From contig CM060853.1 in the NCBI GenBank assembly GCA_030737835.1, forward strand, positions 8,950,134-9,014,133: a stretch of DNA of 64,000 bases, read 5' to 3'. A program made the translations under genes and the position numbers. The DNA comes from Acorus gramineus (lineage: Eukaryota > Streptophyta > Magnoliopsida > Acorales > Acoraceae). Numbering within the stretch: position 1 is the first letter of the stretch; each line of letters opens with the position of its first letter. This document shows, in pieces, positions 22,214-37,100 of this stretch. Under the pieces are notes generated by a model. That model made no database searches. It saw only the letters and a program-made list of their open reading frames with translations, and was not told the origin of the DNA.

Positions 22214-22769
22214 GATTGTTGTTATACATAGTTTTTTTTTTAGCCATAATCTCAGTCCTATATGCGTTGATAAAAAATCATTAGAGTATATACTCACATT
22301 AAAGAGGTATATGTTTTGATATAAATTTTTTACATTTTTTATAAATACATTCACGTAATTCATTGGAATATATGTTTCATTTTTCATAAAAGCATGTATT
22401 CATCTAATGAAATATACTTTTTAAAATGGATTTTTTATTTTTTAGTTTCTGTAAACTATATAATTCAGTGATCGATCATTCATTTTTTCATATTTCAATT
22501 GAAGTCCCTACATTTAAAGGGTATGTTTCTTATTAGTCCCCGGGAGGGACCTATCACCGAATAATTTATTTTTTTAGTCCCTAGGAGGAAATACAAATAA
22601 ACATATTCTTTAAATCTGGGGACTTAAACTGAAATATGAAGAAGTGAGAGATCAATCATTAAATTATATAGTTTATGGGGACTTAAAAATAAAAAACCCT
22701 TTAAACAAAATTCAAAACACATGTACACTAGAATTGAGGCTAAAAAAAAAATTGTACTTAACATTATCA
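22214..22769. mobile_element. MULE-type MITE (family shared with 55476), interrupted
   Basis: The element starts GATTGTTGTTATAC and ends in the approximate inverse, flanked by a perfect 9-bp duplication TTTGATAAT (22205-22213, 22770-22778). Its sequence matches the element at 55476-55750 apart from a 272-bp insertion at 22428-22699. Confidence 0.8.
22428..22699. mobile_element. fold-back MITE nested in the 22214 element
   Basis: The element folds on itself almost completely: both arms run from GGRTTTTTTATTTTT through AACTATATAAT, then AAGTCCC, to the centre with AGTCCC...GGGACT motifs. The same family occurs at 31663-31940. Confidence 0.8.
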
Positions 22770-22832
22770 TTTGATAATATAGAGTCTTTTTGAGGTGTAT
22801 ATATATATATATATTCAAATCACCTTTTATTT

Positions 22833-23363
22833 TGGGAAAAATCCAAAAAACCCTTTGTAAATTGTTTGAAATCTATATAACCCTCTAACTATTTCTAAAG
22901 TCCGTATAACCTCCTCAAAACATCTATGTAAATCCAAATAATCTGCTGAGTTAAACTTCTATTGACTGATGATGAATATTATGTGAATATTCCGTTTGAT
23001 CAACCTTGATAAAAAAACACAGTATACTTAAAATCCCCTACAAGTTCTTAAAATTAAAAAAAAACTTATGCAAATGACGATTTGATCTTTCCAAATAGAT
23101 TGTAATCCGAAAAGGTAAAATAATCATTTATAGAGAATTTTATACATTTTTAACATATTGTATAGATTTTCACTATATTATGCTTTCAGTTAAAGTCAAC
23201 CAAGCAGAATATCCATATAATAATTTTAACCTGTCAATAAAAATTTAATTCATGTGACTATTTGAATTTACGTGGATGTTATCAGGGGGTTACATGGACT
23301 TTAGGAAAAGTCCGATGGTTCTATGGATTTCAGATAGTTTACAGGGGTTTATTTGGATTTTTC
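22833..23363. mobile_element. MULE-type MITE, relative of the 2470 element
   Basis: Ends GGGAAAAATCC and GGATTTTTCC face each other. Near the ends AAATCTATATAACCCTC and GGGGTTTATTTGG match the 2470-2785 family. The target duplication is blurred in T/A-rich flanks. Its right end lies about 225 bp upstream of the HSP70 ATG. Confidence 0.7.
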
Positions 23364-23385
23364 CTTATTTATTTATTTATTTCTG

Positions 23386-23410
23386 CTGCCCGTAATCCTC
23401 CAACGGGCAG
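23386..23410. promoter_or_regulatory. hairpin in HSP70 upstream region
   Basis: CTGCCCGT and ACGGGCAG form 8-bp perfect arms around a 9-nt loop, about 180-200 bp upstream of the ATG. Confidence 0.4.
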
Positions 23411-23417
23411 GCGACCC

Positions 23418-23425
23418 TTCTAGAA
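23418..23425. promoter_or_regulatory. heat-shock-element core (TTCTAGAA)
   Basis: TTCTAGAA is a perfect TTCnnGAA dimer, with a further TTC four bases on (not at ideal HSE spacing). It lies about 165 bp upstream of the HSP70 ATG, where an HSF site would be expected. Chance occurrence is possible. Confidence 0.45.
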
Positions 23426-23552
23426 CCCCTTCCCCTCCATTTCTTACAAAACCACGCGAACCAAACCCTCCCCCTTATCATCTTCACAAAAAAAATAAAA
23501 TAAAAAAAATCGCAAAAACCAACCAAATCAAACCAAAGCCTTTCACGCTTTC

Positions 23553-23566
23553 TAGGGTTAGGGTTT
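23553..23566 (+). promoter_or_regulatory. telo-box repeat in HSP70 leader
   Basis: TAGGGTTAGGGTTT sits 22 bp before the ATG, probably within the 5' UTR. It is two telomere-repeat units, read as TTAGGGTTT on the gene strand. Confidence 0.5.
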
Positions 23567-23587
23567 CACTCTCTCCCACCCTCATCA

Positions 23588-28855
<5,268 letters not shown>

Positions 28856-31132
28856 AGATTGAATCAAGATCGATCCGGTGGGTGGAGTTTTCTCTCTGTT
28901 CTGTATAGAATTATGTCAGGTATGGGGAGACTGCTAATTAGTGGAGTATGATTATTCATTTTTTGTTCCCCCCTCTCCCTGTTTTTTGTTCTATGTTGTG
29001 GGGTTTTTGGAGTGAGAATTAGAGCAGGTTAGAGGTCTGTGTTATGTAAGCCCACAATGGGTTTTATTTGTTTGGGAACTTTTTGCAAGGATAATCAATG
29101 GTATAAAAGTTTAATTTTCCTTTTTGCATGCTTTTCCGGAAAATTAAGTATATTTTTTAATCAAGTAATGTATATTAGATTATAATGGATGAGGGAAGGG
29201 AAAGAGAGAAAAAAGAGAGGACTGGGAGGGCAGCGGTGGAGGCAGTGGTGGTTGGTGGCGGATGTCAGAGGAGGGTGGTAGGAGGACAGAGAGAAAAAGG
29301 GTGATCGACCGCCCTCATTTGACCGTCTTCTTCTGCCCTTTTTCTGGAGACCGGATCCATACCGAATTGAACGAAGTGAAAATCGAACTATATTACTTAT
29401 AAATTGAACTGTACAACTATTGTACAACTAATTGTTGAGTATATATTTCATTTTTTTATTGAATACTGATGATACTTAGGAATTCATATTTCTTCAATAG
29501 TTGATTGGATTCAATAAGAGTGAAATATATATTCAACAATTGATTGTGCAGTTTGATTTATAAGTAGTGCAGTTCAATTTTTATATCGTCTAATTTGGTA
29601 TTGACTGAACTGATTAGATTCAGTCCTGACTGGATCAAGTCCCCCTTCTCTGTTTGCTCTCTCTCTCTTCCGTTCACTTCTCTCTTCCTCTCGTCTAAAA
29701 AATATTTTTTTTTCAGGTGGTGTTATACTAGAGCCATTTGTACAGGCTAGAAGACATTGTATTATACATTCTTAGAAATCAGAAAAACATATTTATTGTT
29801 AATTTTTTTTTACAATTACTGAAAATTAGTTCATTTAACTTAAAGTTGAACGATATATGTTCTTTTTTTTATCAAAATATATATACTTTATTAGACTATA
29901 TTTATTATTTTTTTTAATTTTATCACTAGTTCACTTTTTTTTTTTACCCCTCCCCCCTATCTACACAAACAATCAAACATTTTTTTTTCACACATCAAAC
30001 TTGATGACGATCACAATAGATTTTCATCATATCATAATATAAATGCATCACAAAAAAAAAAAAAAAAATCCATCATCAAAGTATACAGACAGTTTGACAG
30101 TGTACATACACGGTGAAAAAACCGAAGGACTAAAAAATAATACACAATGGGACAGGGGAATTTAAAAAAAAGTTTAAATGTTTTAGGGATCTAGAAATAA
30201 TTTTAGGTTTTCAAAAGAACCCAGAATTAATTTTCTCAAAATAAAATCTTAGTGGTCCCCGAAAATCCCACCAAAACCGATCAGTTTTTCTGAACAACCA
30301 CAGCACAGAAACAGTGATAAAAAAAGGAAAAAAACGAACAGAAAAAAAGAGAGATCAAATCAATAGTAAAACCTGGAAAAACCCACACCCATCTAAATAT
30401 CTAACCTGATTGGATGGGAGACTAAAGGAGGAATACAGATGAATAGAGGAGAATATGATCAAATAAATGTTTATTTGCAAATAATAGGAGGTACAACGAT
30501 GTTACAGTAAGTGAATAAATTAACATTGATATTTCAGGTTTTTATAAAATTATGTTATTCCATCTAATTTATTTTACTGATATAAAAAAGGTCTACACAC
30601 CTGTCATCACTTTTATTAGATCAGGGGATCCATATATCAAATCAATTTTTTATTTTTTATAAACCATTGATGGTTTGTTCCTTCTCTATTTTGAATTTTT
30701 GATTCTAGGTTCAATAATCAATTTTCAACATTGTTACACTTGTTTCTTACATTCAAACTCAAAATAATGAAAGGCCTTCATATAAGCTTATTTTACAATC
30801 CTGTTCACAATCATCATATTACTATCGCAATATATGAAATCAACATATACTACATCACAAAAAACATAAATTAATATTCATTTAACTTATACAATTATGT
30901 ATATATTTCATTTTTTATATAAAAGAAAAATTTCAAAAGGTACGCGAGATAAAAAAAAACATTTTGCAAAATAAAATGTCCACAACAAAGCTCATCAAAA
31001 TCAAAACATGTTCAAAACACATTGATTCCCAAAACAATGAACCATGCTTCATAATACATTGTGCCCCACCATCCCAACATTTAAATTAAACAAACAAGCA
31101 AACAAGAACAAGAACAATGAAAAAGAAATCAA
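28856..31132. other. HSP70 3' flank and intergenic DNA
   Basis: The HSP70 3' UTR probably ends near 29100 (T-rich stretch around 28960-29130). The rest is AT-rich with a fold-back at 29360-29620 and homopolymer runs (A at 30051-30067). Open frames here are low-complexity and not convincing. Confidence 0.6.
29360..29620. repeat. fold-back element
   Basis: Arms of roughly 110 bp face each other: left TTACTTATAAATTGAACTG and AACTAATTGTTGAGTATATA; right TATATATTCAACAATTGATT, then AGTTTGATTTATAAGTAGTG. It is probably a decayed MITE; the outer ends are not defined. Confidence 0.6.
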
Positions 31133-31594
31133 TCAGAACCCAAAGATCCACTTGCAAGCTCTGATGATCCTCCCCCTCCTCTTCATGGGAGGAGCAATGA
31201 CACCATCATCAGCACCACCATCATCAAAAGAGGGTTGTTGCATGAGCTCAGACTGGTCATGGATCCTGCAATACCCTTCCCCACCTGAGTTTGTCTTCCT
31301 CATTGAGAAGGCCCTCATCACAGCAGCATGTATTGAACCACCACCACCATTGCCACTAGTGTTAGAAGTCCTCATATGAGGAGTGTTGGATGATCTCTGT
31401 GAAGTGGTGGTGGTGGTGGTGGTGGTGGAGGCAGAGCAGTTCCTGTTGAGTATGACACCAAACATCTCACCAGGGGGATCAACTTCAATAGAAGGATGTT
31501 GGGTGTTTGTGGGTGGGGGGGAGTAGGGGTCTGAGAAGTCCATGGATCTTGATTTGATTGTTGTGGTTGATCTCATTTTGTAGTACCCACTCAT
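31133..31594 (-). CDS. small plant protein of unknown function
   Basis: An intact single-exon frame of 153 aa starting MSGYYKMRSTTTIKSRSMDF and ending KRRGRIIRACKWIFGF. I do not recognise a named family. Features seen: a Ser/Thr-rich N-terminal half, a run of eight Thr encoded by a GGT-type trinucleotide repeat (near 31402-31424), a Gly run, a motif GEGYCRIHDQSE, and a basic C-terminus ending in an aromatic/hydrophobic tail (WIFGF). No signal peptide or membrane segment is evident. The ATG at 31594 is the first in frame. A CT microsatellite (31602-31614) is immediately upstream, and a fold-back MITE begins about 70 bp further on. Coding bias and the length of the frame support a real gene; expression is unproven. 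Confidence 0.7.
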   Translation of the reverse strand: MSGYYKMRSTTTIKSRSMDFSDPYSPPPTNTQHPSIEVDPPGEMFGVILNRNCSASTTTTTTTTSQRSSNTPHMRTSNTSGNGGGGSIHAAVMRAFSMRKTNSGGEGYCRIHDQSELMQQPSFDDGGADDGVIAPPMKRRGRIIRACKWIFGF

Positions 31595-31601
31595 CACTCT
31601 C

Positions 31602-31614
31602 TCTCTCTCTCTCT
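31602..31614. repeat. CT microsatellite in leader of the 31133 gene
   Basis: (CT)n immediately upstream of the ATG; reads (GA)n on the gene strand. Confidence 0.85.
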
Positions 31615-31662
31615 CTATTTATTTTTTGTATTTATTTTTGGTTTGAATATTTGATGGGGGGA

Positions 31663-31940
31663 CTAGATCTAGTTTTAGTTTTAAGTCCCCATAAACCATC
31701 ATATTTAGTGATCGATCATTCCCTTCTTCGTATTTAGGTTTTAATCTCTAGATTTAAATGATAGTTCTTTTTTAGTCCTGAGAGGGATCTATCCATAAAT
31801 TATTTAATTTATTTTTTAGTCCTGTGAGGGACCTATTCATGAATTATCCTTTAAATCGGGAGACTAAAACCTAAATACGAAGAAGGGAGGGATCGATCAC
31901 TAAATATGATGATTCGTGGGGACTTAAAACTAAAAATCCC
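31663..31940. mobile_element. fold-back MITE upstream of the 31133 gene
   Basis: Arms of over 110 bp mirror each other: TTTTAGTTTTAAGTCCCC, TATTTAGTGATCGATC and TTCTTCGTATTTAGGTTTTA appear on one side and their complements on the other, with AGTCCTGxGAGGGA in the centre. It is the same family as 22428-22699, and starts about 70 bp upstream of the start codon, in the likely promoter/leader. Confidence 0.8.
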
Positions 31941-31977
31941 TTCTTTTTTTTTGAAGAGTAGATGTAGTGTTACTGTG

Positions 31978-31996
31978 GAGAGAGAGAGAGAGAGAG
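31978..31996. repeat. GA microsatellite
   Basis: (GA)n about 385 bp upstream of the 31133 gene, just beyond the fold-back. It may be the original promoter-proximal repeat displaced by the insertion. Confidence 0.8.
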
Positions 31997-33119
31997 TAAG
32001 AGTAGTGGAGGAGATTTTTTTGGTTTTTGCAAGGTGTTGAATTTAAATGGGTGTCACATTTTAATTTGGAAAAAGATTTAATAAAAAAATGATCAATTTG
32101 GTGACATATTGGATTTATATTAATTCCAACAAAAGTGATACCATGCATATAAAAATAATAGGATGACGTATCATCTTATGGTTAGTTTAAAACTAACTTG
32201 AACCACTGAATTTGTCAAAGTTTAATTCACTCGATCAAAATTCTTAATTCATTATGCACTGCCTACTTAAATTTTATTTTTTTCTAGAAGATCTAATATT
32301 TGGTGTGAGAATTTTTTTTTCTCCAACAAGGCAAATATTATTGATTAATTATTCATGTTCTTTGAAAGGAGATGAGTTTTGATGTTTTATTGGATAAGGT
32401 AAAACTGAGGATATGAAAAAACTGTTACTGGCTAAACATTAAGGAAAGGCAATATGAGAGCAAAACAATGTACATCTTTGCCTAGTTTTTGTTCTCTTTT
32501 AAGCTCAAGATAAAACTGCCATAGTTTTTATCAATGGTTTCAGCATAATGTACAATTGATGACAACAACTAAAAAGTCTTCGATTTCTTCAACAAAAAAT
32601 CATGGAATTTGAGGAACCCAACTAGTTTTTGATAAAAAAAAAAAAATGAGATCCACCACCATCACATCAACACAGTTATAAAAAAAAGGTCAAAATTCTT
32701 AGTTGAAGATCTACCATGAAATTAAATTTTTCCATGCAATTCTATATAGTTCTAAGTGGCATGCTTTTCAAGTGGTATTTTAAGGATTTATTAAACAATG
32801 ACTGATTTCATAGAATCTTTTTTTTCTTTTGCCAATGTTATTATATCAATATTGAGAAGTTAAAAAGGGAAAAAAGAGAGAAAACAGGTGTATCTTTTGG
32901 ATTATTTAATTTGAAAAGCAATGTGAAGGGTTCCATGGTGGGACAAGTTCATACTGCAGGTCTTCTGCCCTTCTTTTTGGTTCCTTTTGGCGGATGAAGA
33001 CACATTAGGAAACCAATGACTTTTTGTCCCCTTTCACATGGGGGGACCTCAATTTTTGGTGTTACTAGTTATCCTTTCAACTGGTTTGGGAACTTGAAAG
33101 AAGGGGAACTGTTTAGAGA

Positions 33120-33660
33120 CTAATTTACCATAGTCAGATTGGCGCCTGGTCGATGGATTTAGTGAGGGTGAAGGTGAGGTGAATTCCCACACCATGAGTT
33201 TAATCCTACATCGCCAAATGGGGGAAATAGTCTCTGCTTATATGTGAGCATAATTCTTATACACAAAGATGCGTTTTAAAGCTGAGCCCATTAAGAGGCA
33301 AAACAGATAATATCTTGCTATGTAAGCTTGAGACGTTACAATTAGTATTAGAGCATGTCCATTGTGTAATGATGGATATAACTCCACATAAGGACGTGTG
33401 GCTCATTAGGGGGAGCGTGAATGTGACACCTAACTCATTGTGGAGGTGGTCAGAATAGCCAGGAGGTTGATAAATTGGGTGAGGGTGAAGGTGAGTTGAG
33501 TTCCCACATCAAGTGTTTAGTTCCACATTTGCCTAATGAAGAGAGATAGCCAAAGCTTATATGTGAGTAAAATTTTTACACACCAAAACCCGTTTTAAAA
33601 TTGTGAGCCCATTAAGGGGTGATCAATGTGTATCTATTCTAATGTTAAGGTGTTGTTACA
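33120..33660. mobile_element. TRIM-like LTR fossil, copy A
   Basis: A non-coding miniature LTR element: two diverged terminal repeats of roughly 200-240 bp (about 33120-33340 and 33421-33660, both ending in GTTACA), a methionyl-tRNA-type primer-binding remnant just after the first, and a purine tract (near 33407-33416) before the second. It is old and decayed. Its presence in both duplicate segments shows it predates the duplication. Confidence 0.6.
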
Positions 33661-34157
33661 TGTAGTCTTATATAAATGAATGCATAATTAGTTGTGCTAA
33701 ATATTTCAGTTTTTTTAATAAAATATTATGCTTCATTACATTACATAACATGATGCATACAACTTAAAAAAAAAGGCATGTGGGGACTGTTAAGAGGACT
33801 GTGCCTCACATTATTCCAACATTAACATGCATCAACAAATCTGATAATCCACTGTTGGGAAAATAGAGGTATTTTGCTACTCTAGAGCATGTTACAACAG
33901 CTATAAGCAAAGAAAGTTTCAATTCCCAACATTCATTGGATAAAATATGCATAGTTGAAACAAATCAAAGCCTTGATATTGGCACTCATTTATTATAATA
34001 AATAGCATATGTTTCAACAATAAAACCAACTAGGGATTTTCCAGTCCCATTGGATCAATTGTACGGCATATAAACTAAAATCGGTATAAGAAATTTAATA
34101 CCTGAAGATTCAGCATTTCAGGAGAACATGCTACTTTATTCAGTTGACAAATTCTAT

Positions 34158-37100
34158 TCAGTTGACAAATTCTATCCCAGTCAAAGGCTCTCCATTGTGA
34201 AATTGAATAGCACAGTCGCCGACCACCTGTGCAGACCATCGGATGAATTCAGGCAATTATGAACTGAATGCAAGGAAGTGATACCCACTTTACAGTTCTT
34301 GTGCAGTTTTCTTGATGTTTTACTCAAAAAACGTGTTCACATAATACAGCAAAGAAAAAGTTTTGTTTTATCAAACAGCAAAGATATAGGTGTGTAGTTG
34401 TAAGAGTGAGGTATCATCTCCGATTAGTGTATTGAATACACACTTTTGTTAGAAGTTGTATTCTCGTTTAGATTGCATACTAATAACAATACATGTCTTG
34501 ATGAATGATTCACGTATCAAATGAATTATACATATTAAATGTATAAGACATATTTTACGTGTGAAACATAATTTAAACCGAAAAGGGAAACAAAGCTCAA
34601 CTATGGTCTGCTAGATTTTAATACCAAATATTGATGATTTTACCTAATTTCATATATTACAACATGAACTAAGAAGTTTTTCTAATGTTTCGATATTATA
34701 AATTTACTGGGAGATCATGGATTTGATATAATATTAGTGAATTTGCGTGTCACAATAAACTTTCTAATTTTGTAATTTATATCTTCTCGACCGAATTGCT
34801 AATTTTTGTGTCTGTCAAATTATTCCCGAATTCTGGACTGGTGGCCATGAGGGCATACACCATCATCAAAGTCATAAAATCTTTCATCCAGACTTAGGAT
34901 ACGAATAAATCAAAACACACATTTGTCCTGCTTAAATGTCATCGTTATACCTTTGACCAGGCTCCTTGAAAAAGTGCATCTATTTTTCAATAAAACCTAA
35001 ACCAAGAATTTCAAAAGGAAGAAGCCTTTGGCAGTGATGTGGAGCAAGGTAGATTAAAAAAGAACTTCAATTGGTTTAGCGAGAAAAATCAATGGAAGAT
35101 GTGCACCCAATGGGGACAATTATCAGAACACAAATCATTTTAGAGTCAACAACCATCATGATGAATATGAATCACCAAGCAATTTCCTTTCGGTAGAAGA
35201 AATATGAAATTAATCTCTGTTTTTTTTCGAGTGATGGCACTGACATATCTCATATTCCATTTACAGATGTATGGCTTTTGTATTTGTTGTTCAATAAGTG
35301 GGGAATAAAAATAAAAGACTGGCCTATCATCTGCAAGACTGCAATTTTGTTTAATGTGTCTTTACATTTGAATCCAACACATGCAAGGCACTAGCTATTC
35401 AGTGATGACATGGCACTTTCTGAGATGTGATATAGAAATATGTATTATCGCTTGGAAAGATCAAAGTAACAAGAAAAAAGCATTGCAGATAAAATGAAGA
35501 ACACAAGCAAGATGTATATTGGTGAATACCTTAGCCATTATTGTATTTGAATATTCAGTGATGCCAGCAACGTGGGGGGTGATCAAAACATTTGGAAACT
35601 TCAAAATGGGATCATCTGGATCAAATGGTTCAGTCCAAGCAACGTCCATTCCCAAGCCACCCAAATGACCGGATTCAATGGAATCAGCAACGGCTCTGTA
35701 GTCTAAAAGGCCTCCTCGGGCAATATTTACCAGAAAGGAACCCTAGCAATGAAAAAACATGTCTAAAAGAGTGAGACTTTACTTTTATTTTACATATTAC
35801 AATAGTAAGACATAGATATGCAACTGTGCTTTTAAAATTATAAGGGTACAATCTCAAGATGGAAGATATTTTTTTGGTAAGTAGTTTTTTTTCCTGGTTA
35901 GATATTCTTCTATCAGCAGGAGTAAGACTCAAACCCAGGATTTGATCCGGATGGAAGATCTTGGATTCAAACAAACTACAATCCCTTTCATTTCTCTTCT
36001 GTGGGAATTCGGTTGTGAGATTGTGTGGAATTTTTCCTTTAAAACAGTGATTTTATAGAGAGTGCTGACAAAAAAATGCCTACCTTGCCAACTAATCTTT
36101 GGATGTGTAATGAACACTTGTTAAACGGATAATAAACAATATTACCAGACCATTGCATGTATAGAATGTTGTTTGAAGTTGTTTCAGAATGAGTGGAAAC
36201 AATAAGCTATTCATTTCTCATAATAGAGTAAGCCAGGCATGGCACAAAAAGGAAAGAGAAAAAAAGAGAGTAGGAATTCATGGCCTCAGTTAAAACTGCA
36301 CAAACCTTTTTCATTAAAGAGATGAACTTTTTGCCCACCATGCCAACCTGAAAGTTGCATCAAGAAGAAATTCCGATACAAGAGTAAGATATGAATCAAA
36401 GATATGGAAGTATTTAAAAGCAGAAGGCACAGAGCATGAAATGAACCGTGTCATGGGTCAAGGCCAAGCAAATAACAACTATATCGGCCTCTCCAGCAAA
36501 ATCGTAAATGTCATCAGGTCCACCTCTCTTGTCAACCAGCTCACCAATTTTATGACTTTGAATACTTGATCCCTGAGATCCATCAGTAGAATCTGATAGA
36601 TAATGGATTAGACTTCTGATGTTGCAATTGATAACATAACTCATATGGCATTTCTCTCATACCATTTGACCGCTCCAAATCCAATGCCCAACGCCGTTTT
36701 GTTGCAAGAATCCGTACACCAAATGGTTTTAAGCGTGTTGCAAGATCAAGTCCGATATTTCCAAATCCCAGAATAAAGACCTGGGAAAAAAACAAAAAGA
36801 TTGCGAGTTAAATAAACATGATAATATGAGCATGTACGTATGTGTATACACACACAAAAACATGGGTCCTCCCAAGGAAGCATTAAGATACACATGAAGA
36901 TATTTATTAAAAAAAAAGAAGAAGAACTTGTGCCAAAGCATGTATGAAAACAAAGCTATGAACACAAACACAAATGAAAATAGAGACAAATTTACTGTGG
37001 GGGTAGCAATTGATCAAGACTTAAACAATAATATGACCAAGTTCGATACAAAAGTTTTCCTACGCGGCTTTTCTCAATAATCTCAACAGTGAAATGAAAG

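Larger units (their letters stand above)
17720..23340. other. intergenic MITE bed between UPF3 and HSP70
   Basis: No gene is supported. From left: fragments sharing GATTTTAGTTTTTCAG and CCAAACGGGGCC ends (about 17990-18375), a long-TIR element (18385-19275), AT-rich sequence with an AT microsatellite (20303-20325), a short palindrome (21106-21166), a nested MITE pair (22214-22769) and a MULE-like MITE (22833-23363). Confidence 0.7.

Noticed and set aside
29161-29427. 88-codon basic protein downstream of HSP70
   Set aside because: It overlaps a fold-back repeat and a GA-rich stretch; no conserved motif.
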